Shown in pieces: positions 24,982 through 34,200 of a DNA stretch of 36,055 nt. Positions within the stretch are counted from its first letter, which is position 1. Each line of letters begins with the position of its first letter. This DNA comes from Chthoniobacteraceae bacterium. Lineage in GTDB: Bacteria > Verrucomicrobiota > Verrucomicrobiia > Chthoniobacterales > Chthoniobacteraceae. The stretch covers positions 1 through 36,055 of the forward strand of contig CANJNZ010000046.1 in NCBI GenBank assembly GCA_947476045.1, in the 5' to 3' direction. The translations under genes and the position numbers were made by a program. The notes under the pieces were generated by a model. That model searched no databases. It had not been told where the DNA came from and saw only the letters and a program-made list of their open reading frames with translations.

Positions 24982-27342
24982 GTGAGGCGCTTTCTACAAA
25001 TTTTCCTGCTTCTATTGCTGCTCACGGTGGGTGGCGGCAGTTGGTATTTATATAAAAAGGGACTCACGAAACCGTGGCGCGAATCGATCGTGGACGAAGT
25101 GCGAAAGCATGGCGTGGAGATGTCGTTTGGAAAACTGACGGTGGAGCCATTTCGGGGCCTGGTGGCGAAGGATGTAAAGATTTTCGATTCACCAAAACGC
25201 AAGCGTGTCATTGCGAAGGTGGACGAAATCGTGATTGAGGCTAACTACGCGAGCGCGGCGCGCGGACAAAATTTTCTCGATGCACTGACCTTGGTAGATG
25301 CGAGCCTCGAACTTCCGCTGGACCAGAAGCGCCCAGACGGACCTTCCGTAAAAATCGAACAACTGAATACACGCGTCCTGCTACCCCCGGGGCAATTGCT
25401 CGTGAGTCGGCTGGATGCGCTAGTTTTCGGAATCCGCGTGCAAGCGAGCGGCCAGCTCGCAAGCCCGGAGGTGCTCACATCCCGCAATACTGCCGATGAA
25501 AGGAAGGCTGATCCTGTGCTTCTTCGCACAGTCGAGGAATTGCGCGGGATGCAATACGAAGGCGCGACACCAAAGCTGGAGATACGCTTCAGCGGTGATC
25601 TCGCGCAGCCGGAAACGCTGCTCGTTGAGGCGGAATTACACGCCGAAAAAATGCGCCGTGACAGCTACCGGCTGGAAAAACTCGATGTCACCGGGAACTG
25701 GCAGAACGGTGCGTTGGTCGTGACGCGCTTTGATGCGAGAGACAGCGTTGGAAGGCTTCAACTTTCCGCCAACTACGAATCCGCCAAGCGCACGGCTCAA
25801 TTACGAATACGCTCGGGTATGGATTTGCCCGCTCTGGTGAAGGCGCTTCACATCGTGGATCTCGGCGATTTTCAATTTAAATCCGTGCCACAGCTCGACC
25901 TGACTGCGAAGGTGAAGCTAAGCCCTCCCAAGAGCACGATACCTGCGCATTATCAGGTCTTCGGACAAGTGCGACTCGGCCCGTTTAGCTACGGGAAGCT
26001 GCCTTTTGATCGTCTGAGCGCTGATTTGGCATTTGATGGCAGTCGGTGGGCGCTGCGCGAATTGTATGTGAAGCATCGCAGCGGCGGAGAACTACGCGCG
26101 GACATTCAGCAGGATTACGATGAGAAGGGCACAGGAGATTTCAGGCTGGGGCTGACGAGCACGCTGAATCCCGAGGTGTTCATGGCAGCACTAAAACTCA
26201 GTGACCCCGAAGCAGCGGCACGCTTGGGTATGTTCAAATTTTACGACGCGCCAAAAATCACGCTCAGCGCGCGTGGGCCTTCGCCGTTGGATTCAGCCGC
26301 GAGCGGGGAGCTTGTCCTTGGGAGGACAGGTTATCGAGGTGTCGAAGCGAAAAGTGCGCGGGGAAATTTACGCTATGCCGGGCGTGTGTTGAATGTGGAT
26401 GACTTCGTTGTGCAACGCGCGGAAGGCGTTGGTGGCGGCGGCCTCGCTTTCAATTTAGATGCAAAGACTGTGCAGATTAAGCAGGTGAGAACATCGCTCC
26501 ACCCGCAGGATATAGCACTATGGATAGACCCGGATCTTGTCGGCGATATACGGCCTTATCGCTTTCAAAAAAAGCCACCTCAATTGTTGATTGACGGTAT
26601 CGTGGATCAAGTGCGCGGCGGCACGCGAACCCGACTGAATGTGAACCTCGATGCCGGCGCAATGGACTACACATTTTGCGGGAAGGACCTGCATCTTACG
26701 GACGTGACGGGGAAGCTGTTCTTCACCGATGAGCGTTTGAAGATAGATTCCACACGTGCCGTTTTATTCGACGGCACAGTGAAGGGTGAGGCAGATATTT
26801 CGCTACTCAAGGCGAAGCCCGGGCATGTGGCTGCGCTACGCTTTGGAGATGTGGATTTCACAAGCCTAACCAAGCTCTACTTTGGCTATGAAGAGTCGCA
26901 GGGTAAATTGAACGGCACTTACAATTTCAACGGACGCGGCGACGATGGTCGCAGCATGAAGGGTGAAGGAGAACTCACCGTGACCGAAGGAAACGTTTTC
27001 GCGATTCCGTTCCTAGGACCGTTTAGCGACATCCTGAGCAAGATCGTGCCGGGCATCGGCTATAATAGCGCGCACAAGGCATCCATGGCGTTCGCTATTT
27101 CAGACGGTATCATCACGACGAAAAATTTCGCGATCGAGGGCCGTGGATTTTCGATGTTCGGCAACGGGCGTATTTGGTTTCTCGATGATCGTATGGATTT
27201 TGATATGCGGATCAACATGCAAGGATTGCCCGGTCTTGTGTTTTTTCCCGTAAGCAAGTTGCTGGAATATCGGGCGGACTCGAAATTCTCCAAGCCTGAG
27301 TGGAGACCAAAGGTGATCCCAAATCTGGGCGGCACCCGCTGA
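24982..27342 (+). CDS. AsmA-like inner-membrane-anchored periplasmic protein
   Basis: 786 residues from the GTG at 24982. One N-terminal membrane segment (FLQIFLLLLLLTVGGGSWYLY, residues about 4-24) is followed by a long, beta-rich region without further membrane spans. The start (GVEMSFGKLTVEPFRGLVAKDVKI) and end (GEGELTVTEGNVFAIPFLGPF, IEGRGFSMFGNGRIWFLDD) are typical of AsmA/DUF3971-type proteins. In the wider family (AsmA, TamB, YhdP) such proteins form hydrophobic grooves that move phospholipid between membranes or support outer-membrane assembly; this one is of middle length. It lies 45 bases behind the DUF1501 gene on the same strand. Whether it belongs to that operon is uncertain. Confidence 0.85.
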   Translation: MRRFLQIFLLLLLLTVGGGSWYLYKKGLTKPWRESIVDEVRKHGVEMSFGKLTVEPFRGLVAKDVKIFDSPKRKRVIAKVDEIVIEANYASAARGQNFLDALTLVDASLELPLDQKRPDGPSVKIEQLNTRVLLPPGQLLVSRLDALVFGIRVQASGQLASPEVLTSRNTADERKADPVLLRTVEELRGMQYEGATPKLEIRFSGDLAQPETLLVEAELHAEKMRRDSYRLEKLDVTGNWQNGALVVTRFDARDSVGRLQLSANYESAKRTAQLRIRSGMDLPALVKALHIVDLGDFQFKSVPQLDLTAKVKLSPPKSTIPAHYQVFGQVRLGPFSYGKLPFDRLSADLAFDGSRWALRELYVKHRSGGELRADIQQDYDEKGTGDFRLGLTSTLNPEVFMAALKLSDPEAAARLGMFKFYDAPKITLSARGPSPLDSAASGELVLGRTGYRGVEAKSARGNLRYAGRVLNVDDFVVQRAEGVGGGGLAFNLDAKTVQIKQVRTSLHPQDIALWIDPDLVGDIRPYRFQKKPPQLLIDGIVDQVRGGTRTRLNVNLDAGAMDYTFCGKDLHLTDVTGKLFFTDERLKIDSTRAVLFDGTVKGEADISLLKAKPGHVAALRFGDVDFTSLTKLYFGYEESQGKLNGTYNFNGRGDDGRSMKGEGELTVTEGNVFAIPFLGPFSDILSKIVPGIGYNSAHKASMAFAISDGIITTKNFAIEGRGFSMFGNGRIWFLDDRMDFDMRINMQGLPGLVFFPVSKLLEYRADSKFSKPEWRPKVIPNLGGTR

Positions 27343-27357
27343 TGGGGCTCATTAGGT

Positions 27358-28353
27358 TTAAAACCGCGCCGAGAAAGTCACGCCTGCGCCGCTGTCCCAC
27401 TTGTTGTAGTCGGCGACGGTGTCGTCGGTGGAGTTGCGGTTTTCGTAGCTGACGAAAGTGCGCAGGGAGGCCCAGTCGTTGAAAGAATAAATCAGCGCGA
27501 GACCGACTGTGTTGTAGAAGTCGTTGCGGTCGCTGTTTTCCGTGTAGTGCGACCATTGAAAACGGTAGTAGGGCTGGACGACTAGGTGCGGCAGCAATTC
27601 CTGCGAGTAGAAAAGACCGAGCGTGCTGTCGAGGCGGTCATTGATGTGCTGCACGGGCATCGGATCCGTTTGTGTCCAGTGATACGCGCCGTAATAACCG
27701 ACGGTCAGCTGACCGTTTCCAATCTGGAGGTTGCGCTCGATGCTCCAGCTCGGCGTGAGTTCCACATAAAATTCATTCCAACCGTCTTCGTGCGAAAGAT
27801 AGCGGTTGTAATCCAGCCCCAGACTGGCGACCCATTTTTCATCCCATGAATGGCGCGCTGAGAGAAATACGGTGCTCACTGCGAAGTCGAAATTGTTGAG
27901 CTGATTCGCTGTCTTATCGAGACTGTAGAGCCACCATTGGTGCCGGTAGCCCGCTTTTGTGGAAACCTGTCCTCCCATCAACGAAAACGGGGGCGGTGTG
28001 ATTGCGGCTTGAGCGGTGAGCACCATGACGCCCGTCTCGCGATTGGCTTTTTCCGTGAGCAAAGCGTTGGTTGTGTAAAAAAATTGTGCATCCGCGTAGG
28101 CCTCGATCCAATGATGCGCGGGAGCTGCACCTTGCGGACGAGCGATGAGAAATTGCGGACCGACATCCTCAATTTCGCCCCGGAAAAGTTCCGGGGCCTG
28201 GCGGTTTTCCATATCCTTGGTGAGCATGCTGCCGGACATCTGGGCTTGTGAGCGGACAGCCGCACTGCGCGTGGTGGCGATTGCGCGATCTGCGACATTT
28301 TGTGCAAACGCTGCGGTGGTCAGAGCGGATAAGAATAGTAGAATGAGCTTCAT
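27358..28353 (-). CDS. Probable outer-membrane beta-barrel protein
   Basis: 331 residues from ATG 28353, which gives a signal peptide (MKLILLFLSALTTAAFA); the frame upstream of this lies in the FecR gene. From about residue 75 the sequence alternates polar and aromatic/hydrophobic residues in strand-length units separated by Asn/Asp turns (HHWIEAYADAQFFYTTNAL, AGYRHQWWLYSLD, VQPYYRFQWSHYTENSDRN, LRTFVSYENRN) and ends in Phe (GVTFSARF), the usual BAM recognition residue. I see no specific family; transported substrate unknown. It starts 28 bases after the FecR gene stop, so the two are very likely cotranscribed and perhaps partners. It is convergent with the AsmA-like gene. Confidence 0.75.
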   Translation of the reverse strand: MKLILLFLSALTTAAFAQNVADRAIATTRSAAVRSQAQMSGSMLTKDMENRQAPELFRGEIEDVGPQFLIARPQGAAPAHHWIEAYADAQFFYTTNALLTEKANRETGVMVLTAQAAITPPPFSLMGGQVSTKAGYRHQWWLYSLDKTANQLNNFDFAVSTVFLSARHSWDEKWVASLGLDYNRYLSHEDGWNEFYVELTPSWSIERNLQIGNGQLTVGYYGAYHWTQTDPMPVQHINDRLDSTLGLFYSQELLPHLVVQPYYRFQWSHYTENSDRNDFYNTVGLALIYSFNDWASLRTFVSYENRNSTDDTVADYNKWDSGAGVTFSARF

Positions 28354-28381
28354 ACAATGTGGGTGTGTGCTGTGAGTGGTC

Positions 28382-30349
28382 CTACGGCTGCGGAGCAGTG
28401 CCGCGGTATGGTCGGATGACGATACCGGGGCCGGCGGGTGTCGGCGCCGCGCCATTTTGAATGACAAAACTTTGTGCAGATGCGCCGCCATAGGTCACAT
28501 TTCTAACGAAATTCACCCTGCCCGGTATTGGCGGAACACCCGTGTTGGGGTTTGGTGCAAGTGTGCCTATCTGCGATTCAAGCAAGACGCGTGAGCCATT
28601 TTTAAAGTTCACGTTGTTCAGCGCGATTGTGCGCGATTGCACGAGGACATCGCTGGCAAAAAAATTCACTTTGTTCATGGCGACAAGCTCGTTGCCATAG
28701 ATGTGGACGGTAGGTTGGCCACTGATTGGAGCAGTGCTGGGCGCGCCATTTGGTGATGTGGTGTTCGTCGAGCGATCAAAAAGCTGGACTGCGTTGAGCT
28801 TCACCGCACGTCCCGCAACAATTTGAGTAAACTTCCCCTGTGTCGCCGTGTGATCTAAAATCACATCTCTCTGCGCGCCTGCTAAAACGGCTCTTGATGC
28901 ATAAAGCCTGCTATATCCCTTCGGGATTAGTGGCGACGGGTCAGCCGCTCCATCGGGGCTGGAAACACCAACCTGCGCGCCTGCGCCTGTGATGAGGATA
29001 TCCTGATTGGCATACAGGGTCGCATCGGTCCCCGCGGAGATACGGATAGCTGACAACTCCATTTGTCCTGCTGCCATGTCCACTGCGCCGAGTGTATTTT
29101 TTGCACTAAAATCGGTGAGTCGCAGGGGCACATCGAGAGACAAAGTATTCCGGTCTCCCGGTAGTGGCTGATCCGGGGAAATACTGGATCCAACTGCGAT
29201 GAAAGTGAGCCGCTCGGAGTCGGACATTACGCTCGTGCCCAAGGGTGCCTGGAAAGTTCCTCCAGCCAGAAATTGAATCTGCCCATTGAAGTGGCCCAAA
29301 TCCACGGATTGATTGAAAAGAACGTCATTCAGCGCGAGGAACTGAAAGAGATCGTGCCCGACATATGGCATCAAGTTTACAGTGGGCGTGTCGAAGAGGA
29401 TATTGCTGCCGATGAATTGAATCGGGTTGAGCGCTGAATCTATGACGCCATTTTTTCTGTGCTCGGGGCCAAATAGCTTCGCGCCCGGGATGCCGTCGGT
29501 CGTGAAGAGGCGCTCGGGATCGAGGTTGGGTGCGCTGATGATTGCATCGCTAGTCCCAGCTGCAGCAAGGGGCGATACGGGCACTTCCGGCTCACTCTGC
29601 TGCTCGACGATTGTATCTCGGGCTACATCCACTTTGTAGGCGAAATTTGGTGAACCGCTCGCAAGCAAGCCTGAGTCGAGAGCCTTACCGCTTGCGAGAT
29701 CGAGCTCTTGTTGTCGGATGGCAGCTTGAATTTTTCCCGCCGATGGCAATTGCTTTTTAAAGCCGCTGACCAATTTCGAGGCACCCACCTGCTGGCTGAG
29801 ACGAAACTCAAACACATTCGAAAGCCTTCCACCCGGCAGCGCATAAACCATGTTGCCCGCTGCTAGGGTTCTCACGGATCCGTCTCCACTCTTCACACGG
29901 CCTTTGCCTTCGATCAGCAATACTTTGAACCCGCCGTTTTGAGTAGCCGTCACCACGAGCGTCGTGCCGAGCACAGCCGCAGATGCGGCAGGGGTTCGTA
30001 TCGTCCCGCCGCCTTTGCCACTGGGACTTTGGAAAAGGATGCTCCCTTTCTGTAAATCAATCTCCCGCGATTCCGGTTGAAATGAAAAAACGGTGTTTTG
30101 CCCGACACGCGTCACGGTCTGATCTTCGGAAACCATCTCAGCCCGAGAATCCGGCCCGGTGCGCAATACGTTCGGTGCGTTAAAAGCCTGCTTTACCTGT
30201 GCTGCGCTGGTTTTTTTTGATGCGGGCTCAATGACGCGGACATTGTTAACCACTTCCGTAATCGTGGCGCGGTCAATATTCGCAGCCAGACTGAGCAAGG
30301 GTGCCGCAAGCGTTACAATGGTGCCAAGGAGGATGGTGCGTGCTTTCAT
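28382..30349 (-). CDS. FecR-domain protein with C-terminal beta-strand repeats
   Basis: 655 residues with a signal peptide (MKARTILLGTIVTLAAPLLSLAA). Residues about 50-175 form a FecR domain: NVLRTGPDSRAEMVSEDQTV, RVGQNTVFSF, QKGSILFQSP, TIRTPAASAAVLGTTLVV, VLLIEGKGRV. Classical FecR sits in the inner membrane and passes a signal from an outer-membrane receptor to an ECF sigma factor. Here there is no N-terminal cytoplasmic part, no membrane span besides the signal peptide and no sigma-factor gene beside it, so it is more likely a secreted member of the family. Residues about 290-655 are rich in short strands with Asn/Gly/Ala turns (MELSAIRISAGTDATLYANQ, SRTIALNNVNFKNGSRVLLE), resembling beta-helical surface proteins. 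It leads the unit with the beta-barrel gene. Confidence 0.8.
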   Translation of the reverse strand: MKARTILLGTIVTLAAPLLSLAANIDRATITEVVNNVRVIEPASKKTSAAQVKQAFNAPNVLRTGPDSRAEMVSEDQTVTRVGQNTVFSFQPESREIDLQKGSILFQSPSGKGGGTIRTPAASAAVLGTTLVVTATQNGGFKVLLIEGKGRVKSGDGSVRTLAAGNMVYALPGGRLSNVFEFRLSQQVGASKLVSGFKKQLPSAGKIQAAIRQQELDLASGKALDSGLLASGSPNFAYKVDVARDTIVEQQSEPEVPVSPLAAAGTSDAIISAPNLDPERLFTTDGIPGAKLFGPEHRKNGVIDSALNPIQFIGSNILFDTPTVNLMPYVGHDLFQFLALNDVLFNQSVDLGHFNGQIQFLAGGTFQAPLGTSVMSDSERLTFIAVGSSISPDQPLPGDRNTLSLDVPLRLTDFSAKNTLGAVDMAAGQMELSAIRISAGTDATLYANQDILITGAGAQVGVSSPDGAADPSPLIPKGYSRLYASRAVLAGAQRDVILDHTATQGKFTQIVAGRAVKLNAVQLFDRSTNTTSPNGAPSTAPISGQPTVHIYGNELVAMNKVNFFASDVLVQSRTIALNNVNFKNGSRVLLESQIGTLAPNPNTGVPPIPGRVNFVRNVTYGGASAQSFVIQNGAAPTPAGPGIVIRPYRGTAPQP

Positions 30350-30444
30350 GGCTCATTCCTAGGGAATTTGCGAAGTCAGGTCAACTATAACCCAAATATT
30401 TCGCCGTGCCATCAACCATGATTAAAGTCGGAAAAGACACCGCT

Positions 30445-31182
30445 TCAGCGGGCGAAAATGAGCTTCGAGCCGGCAATCAAAAGCACGACAGCGAGGAGGC
30501 GCTTGATGGTCGCTGGCTCGAAACGCCTGCTGCCATAATACGAGCCTGCTAAACCGCCGACAACGGCTGCGACCGCGAGCGGGGCGGTGAATGTCGGAAT
30601 GCTTTTGGTGCTGCTGAGATTACCGAGCAGACCGGAGACTGAGTTCACAAGAATAAACACGGCGGATACAGCGGCAGCCGACTTGGCGCGCGCCCAGTGC
30701 ATGAACAATAGCATTGGAGTCAGGAAAATTCCCCCGCCCGTTCCAGTGAGCCCCGCCAGCAATCCCATCCCTCCACCGATGGGAATGGCAACACGAAGCG
30801 ATGGCTCATGTCCCAGTGTGTCTTCGGGCGGTCGGGCAAAAAAACGGAATGCCGAGAAAAGCAGAACCAGACCCACGAGCACTTTGAAGGTCTGATTCGG
30901 AAGGCTGATGTAGCCGCCCATGAAAGCGAACGGGATGGAAAGCACCGCAAACGGCCAGAACAAACGCCAGGAAAAATGTCCCGCCTTCCAAAAGTGCCAC
31001 GCTGCGATGCAGGCTACCAAGATATTGAGACCAAGCACCGTCGGCTTGATGACGTCCGGAGCCAGATTAAACAATCCCATGACGGCGATATAGCCCGACG
31101 CGCCGGCATGGCCGACGCTTGAATAGAGAAATGCGATAACGAAAATCGCCCCAGAAAGTAATGCGAGTTTTTCAGGCGTCAT
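30445..31182 (-). CDS. TauE/SafE-family permease
   Basis: 245 residues with about seven or eight probable membrane segments. N-terminal LALLSGAIFVIAFLYSSVGHAGASGYIAVMGL, the central GLLAGLTGTGGGIFLTPMLLF (the conserved G-x-G-G-G segment of the second half), and AAVVGGLAGSYYGSRRF with the C-terminal IKRLLAVVLLIAGSKLIF fit the family, which exports sulfite, sulfoacetate or related organosulfur anions or imports others. The substrate cannot be told from sequence and no sulfur-metabolism gene is adjacent, although a rhodanese-like gene lies 27 kb away in the window. It is on the same strand as its neighbours with 59 and 95 bases on either side, so it may be transcribed alone. Confidence 0.88.
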   Translation of the reverse strand: MTPEKLALLSGAIFVIAFLYSSVGHAGASGYIAVMGLFNLAPDVIKPTVLGLNILVACIAAWHFWKAGHFSWRLFWPFAVLSIPFAFMGGYISLPNQTFKVLVGLVLLFSAFRFFARPPEDTLGHEPSLRVAIPIGGGMGLLAGLTGTGGGIFLTPMLLFMHWARAKSAAAVSAVFILVNSVSGLLGNLSSTKSIPTFTAPLAVAAVVGGLAGSYYGSRRFEPATIKRLLAVVLLIAGSKLIFAR

Positions 31183-31241
31183 ATCACAAGCAGCAGACGC
31201 CTAGGGCATCCCCGCTTTTCATCGAGCCATATTTTCCCTTT

Positions 31242-34200
31242 CTAAGCCTGACCAGTTAAAATGTAGAGGACTGTGTTACCAGTCGGGAAAGGATTCGCGC
31301 CCGGGTGCGCCAGAACTGCCCTGTTATCCGGCCCAAACTGGACAAAAAGATTGTAGTTCAATGGGATACTGGAGCCATAGTAGCTGTAAATGGTCCAGCG
31401 CCCGCCACCGCCCGCTGAGAGGCTGGCTGTAGGCGGGAGGTTGCTCGTGACGGTGCGGAAGCTGCCTTTTGTTCCAAGCGGGTTGGCTACGAGCAGAATA
31501 TCACCGCTCGTGGTGCTAATGGCACCATCCAGCAATGCAAACCCGTTGTAACGATCCACCAGTTCAATATCAGTGCCGGCTGTTAGTCTGCCGATTTGTG
31601 TAAAACGATTACTGGTGTGATCCAGTGTAATGCTGCCCGCAATGCCGGTGACGCTGGTTTCCAGACGCAGGGCGTTGATGCGGCTTGTCTGTGTCAAATC
31701 ACCATTTTCTAACAAAGTGGCGTTGGTTGTGAGATTCAGCGTGCCGGTGATTGCTGCGCTATAGATGGCCATATTTCCGTCCTCCACGATGGTGGCGTTG
31801 CCTGCCCGCAGGCTGAGGTTGCCAAAATGGTTTCCACTACCGCCGATGATAACGCTGGCACCTGGCGCCCCAATTTTAGCCTGACCAGAAACGTTCCATG
31901 GCTGGGAGCTAGTAATGTTGCTGCCCGTGTTAATAGTGAGTTTTGTGGCATTGATAGCGCCAAGGAAGCTGGCTACGCCATTAATAGTATAGCTCTGGCT
32001 GTATATCGTATTTGCATCGTTGATTGTCAGATCCAAGGAGCGCGTGGTGATGCTGGCGGCCGCGATACCTGCGTCAAAAGTAACGTCTCCATTCGTGTTG
32101 ATGCGGAGGCTGTTGATACGGTCGTTGCCGCCAACGCTTGCATCAAACTTCACGCTGCTTCCGGTGGCGTTGGGCGTGCGGTTTGTAACGCTGAGGCTGT
32201 AGTTTTTGCCTGCCACGCTATCCACGGTGCTGACGAATTCTATCAAGCCGGTCACATTCTGACTGACAAATTCTGCACTTCCGAGAAGTTGAACCGCATC
32301 GAGATATGTTTGGTTGCCGCTGGCAGTGGTTAGAATACGACCCTTGGTGAAGGTGGTGCCGCCGCCATTGACCAAAACGCTCGCGGCAGTAATGCCTTTC
32401 TCAATGCGGGTATAGCCGCTCGCGTTCAGGGTGACATCACCAAATACAGGTTGGCTGGTTGAGGCGCTCCCGACGCGAGCCAGAAGCTGGATTTGGCCCA
32501 TTCCAGCGATCAGTTCGATGTCTTCCCCGCCTGCAAATGCAACCAGACTACCTCGAGTGATGATGTTGCCTCCTGATGTTTCGAGAGTCAGCGGTGTGGC
32601 CACTACAACTCCGTTTTCTATATCTATCAAACCTCCATCCGTGGTGATGTCGCCATTGAGTCTTGTCGCGGGTCCACGGAAGAGAAAGCCGCCATCAGCA
32701 CCGTCTGCTTCAAGGGCAGAATTTAAATAGATGGTTCCACCCGTTCTTTGCCGGAAGGTAACCGGGTCGTGGAAAACGGAGTTCGTAGAAATAACGATAT
32801 TCGCAACTCCCTGCGAGCGCGTGATGAGGATGGATGCCCCACCATCGGCGATGGCGCCGATATCGTCTTCGGAAATGGAGAGCGTGTTGAGGTCTCCGCT
32901 TTCCGCACCGCCGACAAGGACGGCAGTGTCCGCGGAGCGTGCAATCAACGAAAGGGTTCCCGCGACATGAACGGTGTTTGCTCCACCTCCAAAATTAATC
33001 TCGTCACTGGTGATGCTGAGCCCGCCGGCGACGTAAACTTCATCCAATGCCCCGTTGCCAAAATTCGCGGTGCTTGCGGATGCAATGGTCAGGCTCTTGA
33101 GGGGCACGACAGATCCACCGATATCGGCATTGAAGGTGACTATGCCTTCCCCGGTAGTCAGTATCAGCGCCCCTTTGCCTGTGGGCTCGCTGCTCACGGC
33201 ACCTTCGAAGGTGACGTTGCTGTTCTTCGTATTAATGGCGACGGAATTGAAAAGTGTAACAGGCCCGTTGAAGATGATATCGGCCAGCCCGTCGTTGAAT
33301 GAGATGAATCTGCGGCCAAGGAGCCGGATGTCGCTGCCGGTGTAGGTCTGGCTTCCCGTCGAAAAAGTATTGGGCTGCAGCCGCAGGATGCCGCCGGTGA
33401 CATTCACGGAAGCAAGGCGCGCGCTGCCGCCGACGCTAGTGCCGGAGTCGGGCGACGGGTTTTGTCCGGCGATATAGACTTCCGCCGTGCCGGCGTTGAT
33501 AACGAGTGCCTGATTCCCGTTAATGGTGCCGGTAAGAGTGATGTTGCCACCGGCACTGGTGTCAAAAGTAGTATCTCCACTGAGCAGCATGGCTCCATTG
33601 AGGGTAATCGTGCGGGAATCTGTCGTAATTCCGGGTGCAGTTCCGCTGAAGATGATGTTTGCTGCAATGATATTAAATGAGGCATCGGAATCGCCGACGA
33701 GCGGACCATCTGCAATTTCAACGGAGCCAGTCGCGGGCGGGTGTCCTGGGCTGGTTGTGGACGCCGTAATATAAACCGGATCGTGAAAAGTGACAGGCGT
33801 GGCTGCGGGCGTGACGATATTCACTGCTCCAGTCTGAATGGTCGCGCCGATATTGATACGGTTGAAGCCGTCTAAGATATGTGGAATTTCTGCGATCTCG
33901 ATATTCAGTGTGCCCGTGGCGGAATCGCCGATGCCGATGGTAGTGGTGGCGAGGTTGCCCTTGAGGGTCAGGATGCCACCGCCGGATATGTCGTTATCCA
34001 GCGCGAGTCCATCGGCGATGATGGTGATGTCGCCCGTTGGCCCGCCTGCGACCGCGATGCTTTCACTAACGGTGAGCGTGGCGGTTCCGGTAGTGATGCT
34101 GACCGCTTCAGCAGTCAGTGGCGCGGCAACCGTCAGATCTCTGTTATTGTTGTTGAGGGTAAAAATACCGACGCCGGCGGTAGTCGCGCCCAAAGTCGCG

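Noticed and set aside
24958-24986. Three GCGTGAG heptamers before the AsmA-like gene start
   Set aside because: Irregular spacing in very GC-rich sequence; no known operator, and the other GTGs are out of frame.
30384-30415. Possible promoter of the FecR gene (TATAGT with TTGATG upstream, minus strand)
   Set aside because: The spacing of 20 bases is too long for a normal sigma-70 promoter and no other element supports it.
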